This document shows positions 1 to 12,349 of a stretch of DNA of 64,000 nt, one piece after another (the stretch's first letter is position 1; every line of letters starts with the position of its first letter). The notes below the pieces were generated by a model that was not told the origin of the DNA, did not search any database, and worked only from the letters and a program-made list of their open reading frames with translations. Both the position numbers and the translations under genes were made by a program. The DNA comes from Pseudomonas taeanensis MS-3. Its GTDB lineage: Bacteria; Pseudomonadota; Gammaproteobacteria; Pseudomonadales; Pseudomonadaceae. The stretch spans positions 1 through 64,000 of the forward strand of contig NZ_AWSQ01000001.1 of the NCBI RefSeq assembly GCF_000498575.2, written 5' to 3'.

Positions 1-27
1 AATCCACGTCAACGCTTATTTAAGGAG

Positions 28-1227
28 CTATTCCAATTTCAACGTGATGCGCGCAAAAGCCTTCTTGCCAGCCTGACAAACATGCGTAGCACCTACCTTA
101 TATATATAGGAGCGATCGACAACCTGACCATCTACCCGCACCCCCCCGGCACCTAGCAGATCACGCGCCATGGCCGAATTCTTCACTAACCCGGCCTTAT
201 TAAGCAGTGCCGCAATCGGCATATCCTCAGCCGCCATTACTTCTACCTCCGGCAGGTCCTCAGGCAGCTCACCCTCTTTCATGCGATTACCCGCCGAACG
301 ATGAGCACTGGCAGCAGCCTCCTCGCCGTGAAAGCGCGCGACGATCTCTTCAGCCAACTTAATTTTGACATCACGCGGATTGGCGCCCTTCTCGACATCA
401 CTCTTGAATTGCGCAATCTCTTCCATCGAGCGGAAGCTGAGCAGCTCGAAATAACGCCACATAAGCGCATCAGGCATGGAGACCAGCTTGTTGTACATGA
501 CGCCCGGGGCTTCCTGAATACCGATGTAGTTGCCCAGAGACTTGGACATCTTCTTCACGCCATCCAAGCCTTCAAGCAGGGGCATGGTGACTACACACTG
601 CGAAACCTGACCATAGCCGCGCTGAAGCTCACGCCCCATGAGCAAGTTGAACTTCTGATCCGTCCCTCCCAGCTCAACATCCGCTCGCAGAGCAACCGAG
701 TCATATCCTTGCACCAACGGGTAAAGGAACTCATGGATGGCAATCGGCTGCTGGGTCGAGTAGCGCTTACTGAAATCATCGCGCTCGAGCATGCGAGCAA
801 CGGTGTACTGCGAGGTCAGACGAATGAAATCAGCCGGCCCCATCTTGTCCATCCACGCGGAGTTGAACGCCACTTCAGTCTTCGACGGATCAAGAATTTT
901 GAACACCTGGCTTTTGTACGTCTCGGCATTCGCCAGCACTTGCTCTCGAGTCAGCGGAGGTCGAGTTGCGCTCTTGCCGCTCGGATCACCGATCATGCCA
1001 GTGAAGTCGCCAATCAGGAAAATCACCTGATGCCCCAACTCCTGAAACTGGCGCAGCTTATTGATCAGCACGGTATGCCCAAGATGGAGATCAGGGGCTG
1101 TCGGATCGAAGCCTGCTTTAATTCGTAGCGGCTGACCGCGCTTGAGCTTTTCAACTAGCTCGGACTCAACCAGAACCTCTTCTGCACCGCGCTTGATCAG
1201 CGCCAGCTGCTCTTCAACCGACTTCAT
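28..1227 (-). CDS. tyrS: tyrosyl-tRNA synthetase (TyrZ-like, KMSKS type)
   Basis: Charges tRNA-Tyr with tyrosine in the cytoplasm. The class I signatures are visible: HLGH at residues 48-51 and KMSKS at 226-230, with a C-terminal S4-like RNA-binding segment from about residue 335. The KMSKS form, rather than KFGKT, fits the longer TyrZ-type enzyme that Pseudomonas carries at this locus next to mepM/anmK. I start at the internal ATG (MKSVEEQL), 399 residues, because the six residues before it look non-coding. It is divergent from mepM. Naming as tyrS or tyrZ is a matter of convention; function is near certain. Confidence 0.95.
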   Translation of the reverse strand: MKSVEEQLALIKRGAEEVLVESELVEKLKRGQPLRIKAGFDPTAPDLHLGHTVLINKLRQFQELGHQVIFLIGDFTGMIGDPSGKSATRPPLTREQVLANAETYKSQVFKILDPSKTEVAFNSAWMDKMGPADFIRLTSQYTVARMLERDDFSKRYSTQQPIAIHEFLYPLVQGYDSVALRADVELGGTDQKFNLLMGRELQRGYGQVSQCVVTMPLLEGLDGVKKMSKSLGNYIGIQEAPGVMYNKLVSMPDALMWRYFELLSFRSMEEIAQFKSDVEKGANPRDVKIKLAEEIVARFHGEEAAASAHRSAGNRMKEGELPEDLPEVEVMAAEDMPIAALLNKAGLVKNSAMARDLLGAGGVRVDGQVVDRSYIYKVGATHVCQAGKKAFARITLKLE

Positions 1228-1440
1228 AACAGGGCTCACGACCACTCAAAAATCAAAGGGAACCAACCATACAATATCGCGGACAAATAACAAGTTTTGC
1301 CCAGCACCCACGCACACCAACAACTCAAGAACACGCTCAGGGTTGCCTCGTAGACGATTTGGTTATATTTTATACAGTTACTGCATATTCATCATTTTTT
1401 TCATCTCTTCTATCCATCTTTTCAAAGTCAAAAGCAGCCT

Positions 1441-3977
<2,537 letters not shown>

Positions 3978-4008
3978 GCACTGCTTTCACAGCCCCCCAG
4001 AAACGACA

Positions 4009-4031
4009 ACGCCGCGCACAAGGCGCGGCGT
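4009..4031. terminator. hairpin between convergent anmK and erpA
   Basis: Perfect 9-bp stem (ACGCCGCGC / GCGCGGCGT) with a 5-nt loop, located between the convergent ends of anmK and erpA. There is no clear T-tract, so it may act with Rho or only as a 3'-end stabiliser. Confidence 0.5.
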
Positions 4032-4054
4032 GAGCATCGACTCTTCGCTTACGA

Positions 4055-4405
4055 TCAGATCGAAAAGGACGAGCCGCAACCACAGGTCGTGGTGGCGTTC
4101 GGATTCTTGATCACGAAGCGCGAGCCTTCCAGGCCTTCCTGATAATCCACTTCGGCACCCGCCAGATACTGGAAGCTCATGGGGTCAACCACCAGACTCA
4201 CCCCCTCGCGCTCGACGATGGTGTCGTCATCGGCGACGTCTTCATCGAAGGTAAAGCCATACTGGAAGCCCGAACAACCGCCACCCGTAACGAATACGCG
4301 CAACTTCAGGCGAGGGTTCCCCTCTTCATCGACCAGGCTCTTCACCTTGCTCGCGGCGCCCTGCGTGAATTGCAAAGCTGTAGGGGTGAAGGTTTCGACG
4401 CTCAT
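4055..4405 (-). CDS. erpA: A-type iron-sulfur carrier ErpA
   Basis: Delivers Fe-S clusters to apo-targets such as IspG/IspH. The 116-residue protein has the three conserved cysteines of A-type carriers, C44 (GGCSG) and C108/C110 (TCGCGSSF), and the length of the family. The local order anmK-erpA-bactofilin-argC is the usual Pseudomonas one, which favours ErpA over IscA (normally inside an isc operon). Confidence 0.94.
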   Translation of the reverse strand: MSVETFTPTALQFTQGAASKVKSLVDEEGNPRLKLRVFVTGGGCSGFQYGFTFDEDVADDDTIVEREGVSLVVDPMSFQYLAGAEVDYQEGLEGSRFVIKNPNATTTCGCGSSFSI

Positions 4406-4481
4406 GCTGACTATCTCCCGGCGCTAAGCGCCATACTGCGTTGGGCCCTGCATTATCCGCTTACCCTACAAAAGCGGTCAA

Positions 4482-4892
4482 CTATTGTGCATCGTCCAAT
4501 CTTTCCGGCAACTCCAACGGGCGCGATTGATCTTTCAGGTGGCACAAGCTCCCTTCGATCTGCGCGCCCATGGCCATCTCCATCAAGCCGTAATAGAGGT
4601 TTCCGCGCACCCGCGCACGGGCGCCCAATTCCAAGTGTTCGCTGGCATGAACATCACCGATCACCTCGCCGTCGATCACTATACGGGGAGCGCGAACGTC
4701 GCCCTCGACCAACCCTTCGACACTGATTCGCGCCATGCCGTCAGTGGCCAGCAAATTACCACTTACTCGACCATCGACCTGCACCGCCCCCTGAAACTGC
4801 AAGTCGCCACTCAGCTCAGCCCCTGCAGCGATCAAGCTGGTCTTGCCGGTAAAGCGTTGTAGGTCAGCTCTGCTTTTGTCTTTATTCCACAT
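4482..4892 (-). CDS. bactofilin (polymer-forming cytoskeletal protein)
   Basis: A 136-residue bactofilin: a short basic N-terminus, then right-handed beta-helix repeats with regularly spaced G-D/V motifs (DLQFQGAVQVDGRVSGNL, VEGDVRAPRIVIDGEV) and a C-terminal tail. Bactofilins self-assemble into filaments without nucleotide and position cell-wall enzymes. I chose the ATG giving MWNKDKS; an in-frame TTG lies two codons upstream. It follows the DUF6776 gene by 9 bp, so it is the third gene of argC-DUF6776-bactofilin. Specific role in this organism is unknown. Confidence 0.88.
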   Translation of the reverse strand: MWNKDKSRADLQRFTGKTSLIAAGAELSGDLQFQGAVQVDGRVSGNLLATDGMARISVEGLVEGDVRAPRIVIDGEVIGDVHASEHLELGARARVRGNLYYGLMEMAMGAQIEGSLCHLKDQSRPLELPERLDDAQ

Positions 4893-4901
4893 ATACAACA
4901 G

Positions 4902-5633
4902 TCACTCTTGGTCGATCCATTTGAATGTACGCTCCAGCGGTTTCTCACCTTTGATTTCGGCGCGCACCTTGACCTGACGCGGCATAAAGCCGTCAGGTAA
5001 CTTCAGCTCGGCGAAACGTCCGGCTTCGGGAATGGCCTGGAAGTGCTTGAACGCGAAGTGAATCACTTGGTCATCCAACTGATCAGGCAGCCCCTGGGTC
5101 AAGGTCGCCAATTCCAGACTGACCTGCTTGTCGCCCTGCACACCCTCCACAGTCACCTGCAACTTCCCCTCCAAGAGTTTTTCGTCCTTGCCCACCCGGC
5201 TGAGCAGCAATTTGTAGCGAAATAGCTGAGGTGTGTCCGTGGCCTGCAACTCAAAGGTGCGAATCCTCAGCCCCTTTCGTCGACTCGCCGGGGCTAACAC
5301 TCCCTTGTAGAAAGCCAGGTCTTGCTGTTGCTTGAATATCTGCTCCTCGAGCAGTTTGATAGTCAGGCGACTCTGCTCGTTAGCTTGCTGCGCGACTTTT
5401 TCGCCGCTGGACACAACCGCCAGGCGCTGGCGCAACCCCTCCACTTCCTGTTCTTGCTCAGCCAAGCGAACCTGCAGTGACTGCCGCTCCTCCACAACCA
5501 CTTGCATATGGCGTGTCTGCCACCAGCCCCCGGCATAGAACACGGCAGGAAGCGCCAGCACCAACATCCACAGGGCCAGACGCATGCGCCTGGCAGCGCG
5601 CGGGTCGCTCGGCCGGACTTCCCAGCCGGCCAT
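4902..5633 (-). CDS. DUF6776 family membrane-anchored coiled-coil protein
   Basis: A 243-residue protein with one transmembrane segment (about 19-38) after a basic N-terminus, a long coiled coil (about 45-105, rich in Q/E/L) and a C-terminal beta-rich domain ending FKWIDQE. The topology is that of a bitopic inner-membrane protein facing the periplasm. No enzymatic motif is visible; I recall this architecture as DUF6776. Its start shares one base with the argC stop (TGATG) and bactofilin follows directly, so it is a plausible membrane partner of the bactofilin filament; that partnership is inference. Confidence 0.75.
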   Translation of the reverse strand: MAGWEVRPSDPRAARRMRLALWMLVLALPAVFYAGGWWQTRHMQVVVEERQSLQVRLAEQEQEVEGLRQRLAVVSSGEKVAQQANEQSRLTIKLLEEQIFKQQQDLAFYKGVLAPASRRKGLRIRTFELQATDTPQLFRYKLLLSRVGKDEKLLEGKLQVTVEGVQGDKQVSLELATLTQGLPDQLDDQVIHFAFKHFQAIPEAGRFAELKLPDGFMPRQVKVRAEIKGEKPLERTFKWIDQE

Positions 5634-6667
5634 CAGGGCAGCATGGCCGCATGCGCCAAGCCGAGACGCTCGTCGAGGCCAAAGAGGATATTCATGTTCT
5701 GTAGCGCCTGCCCCGAGGCCCCCTTGACCAGGTTGTCGATCACCGACAGCACCACAACCAGGTCACCGTCCTGCGGCCGGTGCACGGCAATGCGGCAGAC
5801 GTTGGCACCGCGCACGCTGCGGGTCTCGGGGTGACTGCCGGCGGGCATCACATCAACGAACGGCTCTTGGTCGTAACGCTGCTCGAACAACGCCTGCAGG
5901 TCGACCGACCTATCCATCACGGTTGCGTACAGAGTGGCGTGAATACCGCGAATCATCGGCGTCAGATGCGGCACGAAGGTCAGACCAACTTCAGCACCGG
6001 CAGCCCGGCGCAAGCCCTGTCGAATTTCCGGCAAGTGGCGATGGCCTTTGACCCCATAGGCCTTCATGCTTTCGCCGGCCTCGCTGAACAGCGATCCTAC
6101 GCTGGCACCACGTCCGGCGCCGCTGACCCCGGACTTGCAGTCGGCGATCAATTGCCCTGTGTCGGCCAGGCCGGCTTCCAGCAGGGGAATCAGGCCCAGC
6201 TGCGCCGCGGTTGGGTAACATCCGGGTACCGCGATCAGGCGCGCCGTTTTGATCGCCTCGCGATTGACCTCCGGCAGCCCATACACAGCCTCAGGCAGCA
6301 GATCCGGGGCGCCATGCGGCTGGCCATACCATTTAGCCCACTCTTCGGCGTCTTGCAGACGGAAGTCAGCGGACAAGTCGATGACCTTGGTGCCGGCCGC
6401 CAGCAGCTCACCGGCCAAGGCGTGAGCCACCCCGTGCGGGGTGGCGAAGAACACCACATCGCAGGCACCCAGCGTCGCCACATCCGGCACGCTGAACGCC
6501 AGGTCGGCGTAATGCCCGCGCAGATTCGGATACATCTCGTCGACGCGCAAGCCCGCTTCGGAGCGTGAAGTGATGACTTCGACGTGCGCCTGCGGATGCT
6601 GCGCCAACAGTCGCAGCAGTTCGACACCGGTGTAACCCGTGCCGCCAACGATCCCGACCTTGATCAT
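5633..6667 (-). CDS. argC: N-acetyl-gamma-glutamyl-phosphate reductase
   Basis: Third step of arginine biosynthesis: NADPH-dependent reduction of N-acetylglutamyl phosphate. 344 residues. The Rossmann motif [10 protein letters not shown] is at residues 5-14 and the catalytic cysteine is C150 in GCYPTAA. The start at MIKVGIVGG is preceded by a good AAGGGG ribosome site; a 30-residue upstream extension is open but not family-like. First gene of the argC-DUF6776-bactofilin unit and divergent from hemJ. Confidence 0.95.
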   Translation of the reverse strand: MIKVGIVGGTGYTGVELLRLLAQHPQAHVEVITSRSEAGLRVDEMYPNLRGHYADLAFSVPDVATLGACDVVFFATPHGVAHALAGELLAAGTKVIDLSADFRLQDAEEWAKWYGQPHGAPDLLPEAVYGLPEVNREAIKTARLIAVPGCYPTAAQLGLIPLLEAGLADTGQLIADCKSGVSGAGRGASVGSLFSEAGESMKAYGVKGHRHLPEIRQGLRRAAGAEVGLTFVPHLTPMIRGIHATLYATVMDRSVDLQALFEQRYDQEPFVDVMPAGSHPETRSVRGANVCRIAVHRPQDGDLVVVLSVIDNLVKGASGQALQNMNILFGLDERLGLAHAAMLP

Positions 6668-6801
6668 CACTTGCCCCTTGAAAATGCCATTGGAAAGCTG
6701 CCGATGATAAAGCCGCTTCGGCCAGGGGCCAACCGCTGGTGATGACGTATGCAGCATCGCCCACTACTATCGAGGCACTTTAATCACGCGGAAGTCGAAA
6801 A

Positions 6802-7230
6802 ATGCTCTACCTGTGGCTAAAAGCCCTGCACATCATCGCCATGGTCTGCTGGTTCGCCGGGCTGTTCTACCTGCCACGCCTGTTCGTCTATCACGCGATG
6901 AGTGAAGACGAGGCCAGCCGCCAACGTTTCTGCGTGATGGAGCGCAAGCTGTACCGCGGCATCATGTTGCCGTCGATGATCGCCACCCTGGTTTTCGGCA
7001 TCTGGCTGCTCAGTCTCAACCCGAGCCTTTACCTCAGCCAAGGCTGGATGCACGCCAAACTCACCCTGGTACTCTTGCTGATCGGTTACCACCATGCCTG
7101 CGGCGCCCAGCTCAAGCGCTTCGCTCGTGGCGAAAACCAACGCAGCCATGTGTTCTATCGCTGGTTCAATGAAGCCCCCGTACTCGCCCTGATCGCCATT
7201 GTCATCCTGGTGGTCGTTCGTCCGTTCTGA
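6802..7230 (+). CDS. hemJ: protoporphyrinogen oxidase HemJ
   Basis: Integral membrane enzyme that oxidises protoporphyrinogen IX in haem synthesis. The 142-residue protein has four hydrophobic segments and the family N-terminus with His10 in WLKALHIIAMVCWFAGLFY, plus an invariant-looking KLYRG motif and HAKL near residue 90. Length matches HemJ (UPF0093). It sits divergently from argC and 32 bp upstream of a flavoprotein gene. Confidence 0.84.
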   Translation: MLYLWLKALHIIAMVCWFAGLFYLPRLFVYHAMSEDEASRQRFCVMERKLYRGIMLPSMIATLVFGIWLLSLNPSLYLSQGWMHAKLTLVLLLIGYHHACGAQLKRFARGENQRSHVFYRWFNEAPVLALIAIVILVVVRPF

Positions 7231-7262
7231 TCCTGCCACATTACTCAGTCAAAGGTGCCGCC

Positions 7263-8225
7263 ATGTCCCTGCCTACCCTGCTCGAACAACGCTTGCGTCT
7301 GCCAGTGGTCGCCGCCCCGATGTTTCTGGTATCCAACCCACAACTGGTACTGGCCTGCTGTCAAAGCGGTATTGTTGGCAGCTTCCCGGCGCTGAATCAG
7401 CGTGACAGCAGCGGCTTTAACACCTGGCTGGAAGAGATCGAAGCTGGGCTTACTCCCGAATCGGCGCCCTACGCCGTTAACCTGATCGTGCATGGCAGTA
7501 ATCCACGCCTGCAGGCGGATCTGGCGATCTGCGTAGAGCACCGTGTGCCCATCGTCATTACCAGTCTCGGCGCGGTGAAAGAAGTGGTCGATGCGGTGCA
7601 TAGCTATGGCGGCCTGGTGTTCCATGACGTGACCACCCGCCGCCATGCGGAGAAAGCGGCGCAAGCCGGAGTCGACGGTTTGATCGCCGTGGCTGCAGGT
7701 GCAGGTGGGCATGCCGGCACCTGGAGTCCATTCGCGCTGATTGCCGAAATACGCCAGTTTTTCGACAAGACCCTGCTGCTCGCCGGTTGCCTCAACCGGG
7801 GTCATGAAATCCTCGCCGCACAGTTGCTCGGCGCCGACCTGGCTTACCTTGGCACGCGCTTTATCGCCACCCAGGAGAACAATGCCACTACGGCTTACAA
7901 ACAGATGATCGTCGATGCCAAAGCCGCCGACATCATCCACACCCCGGCAGTCTCCGGCGTGCCGGCCAGCTTCATGCGCCGCAGCCTGGAGCTCGCCGGC
8001 TACGACCTGGACCAACTGCAGAACAAGGCCGAGGTCAATTACGGCGAGAAGCTCAAGCCGATCAGCGACGAGGCCAAAGCCTGGAAAACCGTGTGGTCGG
8101 CCGGCCAAGGCGTCGGCGCAATCGGTGACCTGCCAACGGTCGAGGCACTGGTCGCGCGCCTGGATCGCGAATATCGCGCCGCACACAGCCAAGCCCAGCA
8201 CCTGAAAAATGGCTGGCTACGCTAA
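7263..8225 (+). CDS. NAD(P)H-dependent flavin oxidoreductase (nitronate monooxygenase-like)
   Basis: A 320-residue TIM-barrel FMN enzyme of the nitronate monooxygenase/2-nitropropane dioxygenase family. Visible family features are PMFLVSNP near residue 20, the FMN-phosphate glycine loop AAGAGGHAG at about 143-151 and TRFIATQE near 200. It probably oxidises alkyl nitronates such as propionate-3-nitronate, but related members reduce quinones or enoyl compounds, so the substrate is not assigned. Spaced 32 bp after hemJ and likely cotranscribed. Confidence 0.82.
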   Translation: MSLPTLLEQRLRLPVVAAPMFLVSNPQLVLACCQSGIVGSFPALNQRDSSGFNTWLEEIEAGLTPESAPYAVNLIVHGSNPRLQADLAICVEHRVPIVITSLGAVKEVVDAVHSYGGLVFHDVTTRRHAEKAAQAGVDGLIAVAAGAGGHAGTWSPFALIAEIRQFFDKTLLLAGCLNRGHEILAAQLLGADLAYLGTRFIATQENNATTAYKQMIVDAKAADIIHTPAVSGVPASFMRRSLELAGYDLDQLQNKAEVNYGEKLKPISDEAKAWKTVWSAGQGVGAIGDLPTVEALVARLDREYRAAHSQAQHLKNGWLR

Positions 8226-8392
8226 GGCCTGCGTCTGTTTAACCCAGCGCTAGGAGGCGACTCGCCGACTGCAACGCCCAGCCGACCTCCATGCAGTCAG
8301 CAAAGACGTTCCCTGAGCAGTTTGTTTGGCGAACGCCACGCCCACTGGGCTATCTTGATTATTCCCCCACGGCGCCGACAAGGAAGCCCCGC

Positions 8393-9388
8393 ATGACCCA
8401 AGCCCGTTTCAAGATTGTCTTCAATGGTGAACTGATGCCCGAAGTGGCTCTTGAAACCGCCAAAGACAACCTGGCCCGCCTGTTCAAGAGTGACCGCACA
8501 CGCATCAATAGCCTGTTCAGCGGTAGCACCTTCGCCCTCAAACGCGACTTGGGTGAAAGCGAGGCCGACCAGTATCTGGCGGCCTTGCAACGCGCTGGCG
8601 CGAACGCGCGCAAGGAGCCGGACCTGGCAGCCAGCCTAACCCTGGTGGAAACCGAACAGCACAACCCCGCTGTAGCAACCGACACAGTTAGTGGCATCGA
8701 AATGACCTGCCCCAAATGCGGTAAACAGCAAGCCAAAACAGCAGAATGCACGGCATGCGGGGTCATCATCGATAAATTCCTGGCTCGCCAAGCCTTGCTG
8801 GCCGAGAGTGCATCGACAGCCACATCGAACAGCGACAGCAGCCCCAGTAACACCCCCTATGCTCCGCCACAGGCGGACGTCGGCGGGGCCTTGGCGGAAG
8901 TCGGCGAGCTCAATGTGTTCTCCACCGATGGACGAATCGGTCGCCTGCGCTACCTGGCCTGGTCGCTGGTGCTGATGTTCGCCACCAGCGGCGTCATGGG
9001 CGTGGTGGCCATCGCCGCCAGTATCTCCGAGGTACTTGGCGGCTTGCTCGGCATCGCGGCCATGATCGGCATGCTGGTGGTCAGTGTGCAAATAGGCACA
9101 CAGCGCTTGCATGACATCGGCTGGAGCGGCTGGCTGTTGCTGCTGAATATTGTGCCCCTCATCAACAGCGTGTTCTGGTTGCTGATGCTGGTGATTCCCG
9201 GCACCCTTGGCGCCAACCGCTTCGGCCCACCACAACCGGCCAACAGTACTGCGGTCAAGGTGTTGGCCGGGTTGTTCCTGGCGTTGCTGCTCGGCGGCGT
9301 CCTGAGTTTGTTTCTCGGCGGCTTCGCCATGCTGGGCTTGGCCCTAAGCGGCCTCGATCTCGGCGCCCTGGGCACACCCAGCAACTGA
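8393..9388 (+). CDS. DUF805 membrane protein with zinc ribbon
   Basis: 331 residues in three parts. An N-terminal domain of about 80 residues (MTQARFKIVFNGELMPEV) resembles a small regulatory or binding module. A CxxC...CxxC zinc ribbon (CPKCG ... CTACG) lies near 104-122. A C-terminal DUF805 domain has four or more membrane segments, with GRIGRLRYLAW at its start and RLHDIGWSGWL. The start was set by AAGGA eight bases upstream; an earlier ATG adds 34 unlikely residues. Function unknown; DUF805 proteins are inner-membrane proteins without assigned activity. Confidence 0.75.
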   Translation: MTQARFKIVFNGELMPEVALETAKDNLARLFKSDRTRINSLFSGSTFALKRDLGESEADQYLAALQRAGANARKEPDLAASLTLVETEQHNPAVATDTVSGIEMTCPKCGKQQAKTAECTACGVIIDKFLARQALLAESASTATSNSDSSPSNTPYAPPQADVGGALAEVGELNVFSTDGRIGRLRYLAWSLVLMFATSGVMGVVAIAASISEVLGGLLGIAAMIGMLVVSVQIGTQRLHDIGWSGWLLLLNIVPLINSVFWLLMLVIPGTLGANRFGPPQPANSTAVKVLAGLFLALLLGGVLSLFLGGFAMLGLALSGLDLGALGTPSN

Positions 9389-9478
9389 CCGGTCACTGGG
9401 CCGCGGTAACTAACTTGCTGGCCCAGGCAACCCTAGGCAGCCGCTGTGGTCGAAGCCGACCCGTCACGGAGAAACTCA

Positions 9479-10270
9479 ATGCCCCGTTATGCCCTGATCA
9501 CCGGTGCTTCAAGCGGTATCGGCCTGGCCTTGGCCGAAGCCCTGGCGCGCCGAGGGCGCAATTTGATCCTGGTAGCGCGCCAACGTCATGCACTGGAAAG
9601 TATCGCCTACGAACTGAGCCAGCGCTTTGGTGTAGAGGTACTGTTTCGGGTCTGCGACCTAAGCGAACCACTGCAGTTGTCCGGCTTGCTGCATGAACTG
9701 GAGCAAAGCGAACTGATCATCGAGCTGCTGGTGAACAACGCAGGGCTGGGCAACTCTGGCGCCTTTGTCGCGCAGGACTGGAAACGCGAACAGCAACTGA
9801 TCGAAGTCAACATCCTCGCCCTCGCCCGACTCTGCCATAGCATCGGCACTATCATGGCGGGTCAAGGCAGCGGGCAAATCCTCAATGTCGCCTCGGTAGC
9901 GGGCTTTCAGCCTGGCGCCTGGATGAGCAATTACTACGCGAGCAAAGCCTACGTATTGCACTTCTCCGAGGGTCTGCGTGAAGAGCTCAAGGAATACGGC
10001 GTCAGCGTGTCGGTGCTGTGCCCCGGACCGACACGCAGCGCCTTCTTTCGTAACGCACTGATTAATAGCGCACCACTGGAAAGCAGCAAATTACTGATGA
10101 GCGCCGAGGAAGTGGCGCTCATCACGGTCAGAGCGCTGGAGAAGAAACGCGCGATCATCATCCCCGGCTGGCGCAATCAGCTGATGGCCATGCTGCCGCG
10201 CTGGGCCCCACGCTGGCTGGTACGCAAAACCGCGGGCAAGATCAACCAACGCTTCACCCGCGCTGACTGA
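9479..10270 (+). CDS. short-chain dehydrogenase/reductase
   Basis: A 263-residue classical SDR oxidoreductase. The NAD(P)-binding motif TGASSGIG occupies residues 8-15, NNAG lies near 85, and the catalytic pair is Y152/K156 (YYASK). A basic C-terminus rich in Trp/Arg (RWAPRWLVRK) suggests membrane association. The start is chosen because GGAG lies upstream of MPRYALITG. Substrate cannot be inferred. It is convergent with the AAA ATPase gene. Confidence 0.85.
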   Translation: MPRYALITGASSGIGLALAEALARRGRNLILVARQRHALESIAYELSQRFGVEVLFRVCDLSEPLQLSGLLHELEQSELIIELLVNNAGLGNSGAFVAQDWKREQQLIEVNILALARLCHSIGTIMAGQGSGQILNVASVAGFQPGAWMSNYYASKAYVLHFSEGLREELKEYGVSVSVLCPGPTRSAFFRNALINSAPLESSKLLMSAEEVALITVRALEKKRAIIIPGWRNQLMAMLPRWAPRWLVRKTAGKINQRFTRAD

Positions 10271-10281
10271 GCCTTGCCGGT

Positions 10282-11769
10282 TCAGGGGCTGTTGGCATTC
10301 ACCGTGCGGCCGTCGGCCCAGCTGCGCAGGGCGTTGAGATTTTCTGCCATGACCACTGACAACGGCGCCGTGTTCTGGATGCTCTGCAGCAGCAAGGCCT
10401 GATCGACAACTTTCTGCTGCGCCTGTGCGGCGTACAGCGCACTGACCACTACCTGTTCGACCTCCGCTCCGGAAAAGCCTTCGCTGGCAGCCACCAACAG
10501 GTTCATATCGAAATCGCCGGACTCCAGCTCGCGCCGGGCCAGGTGGATACGGAAGATCTCCAGGCGCACCTGCGCATCCGGCAAGTCGACGAAGAACAGC
10601 TCATCGAAGCGTCCCTTGCGCACCAACTCGGGCGGCAGGCGTTCGATGACGTTGGCGGTTGCCACCATAAATACCGGTGCTTTGCGCTCGCTCATCCAGG
10701 TCAGCAAGGTCCCCAGTACACGCTGGCTGACGCCGCCGTCGTGCTCACCACTGGCCAGGCCCTTCTCGATCTCATCCATCCACAGCACACAAGGCGCCAT
10801 CTGCTCGGCCAGCTTCAAGGCCTCGCGCAGGTTGCGCTCGGTTTCGCCGAAAAACTTATTGTACAGGCAGGCGAAGTCCAAGCGCAGCAACGGCAAGCCC
10901 CACAGCCCGGCCACCGCCTTGGCCGCCAGACTCTTGCCGCCGCCCTGCACCCCGACCAGCAGCACGCCCTTGGGCAAGTCGACGCCCTTGCCTTCGAGAA
11001 AGATGCCCTGACGATCGGCCAACCAGCGTTTCAGATTGCTCAGCCCGCCAACTTCGGCAAACCGTGCTGTGTCGTACTCGAAGCTCAACACCCCATCCAG
11101 ATCCAGCAGCTGGAACTTGGTCTTGTTCAGCTCAGGCAAGTCTTCCTGAGTAATGGCGCCGTCATCGCAGATGACGTTACGCGCCAGGATGCGCGCCTCG
11201 GCATGACTCAGACCGCGCAGGTTCTTCACCACCTGCTGCAGGGTGCGGTTGTCCGTGCGCACGCGGGCGTTGTGGTTGCGCGCACTCCAGTGACTGGCCT
11301 CCTCGCGAACGATGGCCAGCAATTCATCTTCCGAAGGCAAGGCCAAGCTGAAGCGCGCGGCATAACGCTGCACGTCCGGCGGCAACTTGCAGGCGTGGGA
11401 CACCAGCACCAGTGTCGGCTTGTTTGCGCCGACGCACATGGCGACCTCCTTGAGCAGGCGCACCAGCTTGGGGTTGTCGTCAAGGAATGGATGCAGGTCG
11501 CACATGACGTAGAGATTCGCCAACGGATCGGCCTTGATCAGCCGTAGGGCGGCCTCCGGCTCCTGGGTCTGATCATCGCCCAGCGGCTCTCCACCGAAGC
11601 CGAGACGCTGCAGACCCTCTGTCACCGACCAGGTCTGCAAGCCGAGCCCGCGCTTGACTGCCAACCCGGTAAGGGTTTCCAGCACCCGTACTTCGTCCCA
11701 TGACTCGATAAGGACCAGCTTGACCTTGGAATCGAGCACCAGCCCCAGGTCATGAATATCGTTTTTCAC
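10282..11769 (-). CDS. AAA family ATPase, Ycf46-like
   Basis: 495 residues with a GTG start preceded by AAGGAG. The N-terminal half resembles a degenerate AAA module (VLVSHACKLPPDVQRY). The C-terminal half is a full AAA domain: Walker A GVQGGGKS at 273-280, Walker B WMDEIEK, and a C-terminal helical lid (SEGFSGAEVEQVV). This two-module layout matches the Ycf46-like family of proteobacteria and cyanobacteria, of which some members are linked to carbon assimilation. The role here is unknown. Divergent from the HIT gene. Confidence 0.8.
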   Translation of the reverse strand: MKNDIHDLGLVLDSKVKLVLIESWDEVRVLETLTGLAVKRGLGLQTWSVTEGLQRLGFGGEPLGDDQTQEPEAALRLIKADPLANLYVMCDLHPFLDDNPKLVRLLKEVAMCVGANKPTLVLVSHACKLPPDVQRYAARFSLALPSEDELLAIVREEASHWSARNHNARVRTDNRTLQQVVKNLRGLSHAEARILARNVICDDGAITQEDLPELNKTKFQLLDLDGVLSFEYDTARFAEVGGLSNLKRWLADRQGIFLEGKGVDLPKGVLLVGVQGGGKSLAAKAVAGLWGLPLLRLDFACLYNKFFGETERNLREALKLAEQMAPCVLWMDEIEKGLASGEHDGGVSQRVLGTLLTWMSERKAPVFMVATANVIERLPPELVRKGRFDELFFVDLPDAQVRLEIFRIHLARRELESGDFDMNLLVAASEGFSGAEVEQVVVSALYAAQAQQKVVDQALLLQSIQNTAPLSVVMAENLNALRSWADGRTVNANSP

Positions 11770-11857
11770 ACAAACTCCTTGTACCCACGCCGCCACTGGT
11801 CTGGGCAAACTCCCACCGTTAAACTCGGATTTCTTTCAACAGGCCGGGAGACTGTCC

Positions 11858-12196
11858 ATGGACTGTCTGTTTTGCAAGATCGTCGCCGGGGAAATACCCG
11901 CGCGCAAGCTTTATGAAGACGACCAGGTGTTTGCCTTTCACGATATTGGCCCCCAGGCGCCCGTGCACTTCCTTGTCATCCCGAAGAAACATATCCCCAC
12001 GCTGAACGATCTTGCCGAAGAGGATAATGCCCTGACCGGGCACATGCTCTTCACCGCTCAACGCCTGGCCAACGAACTCGGCTGCGAGGCCGGCTTCCGC
12101 GTGGTGATGAACTGCAATGATCAAGGCGGGCAAACCGTACACCACATTCATATGCATGTACTCGGTCAGCGCCAGATGACCTGGCCACCGGGTTAA
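11858..12196 (+). CDS. hinT: HIT family nucleotide hydrolase (HinT-like)
   Basis: A 112-residue histidine-triad protein; the motif H96-I-H98-M-H100 follows QTVH, and the N-terminal DCLFCKIV and DIGPQAP segments are typical of HinT purine nucleoside phosphoramidases. It hydrolyses AMP-NH2-type or aminoacyl-AMP substrates. Monocistronic, divergent from the AAA ATPase. Confidence 0.88.
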   Translation: MDCLFCKIVAGEIPARKLYEDDQVFAFHDIGPQAPVHFLVIPKKHIPTLNDLAEEDNALTGHMLFTAQRLANELGCEAGFRVVMNCNDQGGQTVHHIHMHVLGQRQMTWPPG

Positions 12197-12349
12197 GCGA
12201 AACCGTTACCGAGCCGGCCAACCACCCGGAAGTTGGGCGATATGCCCCACAGGCCTGGCTGGTAGCGAGGCAAAACGCCTCAGGCCTGGCTCAAGCCTAT
12301 GCTCGACGATTGGAGTAAACTGGGCCGCGTTGCTCACGCCGGAGGTTCC

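Noticed and set aside
301-1128. 275-codon plus-strand frame opposite tyrS
   Set aside because: Shadow of tyrS, which has full catalytic motifs.
10543-11547. 334-codon plus-strand frame opposite the AAA ATPase
   Set aside because: Shadow frame; the ATPase has Walker A and B on the other strand.
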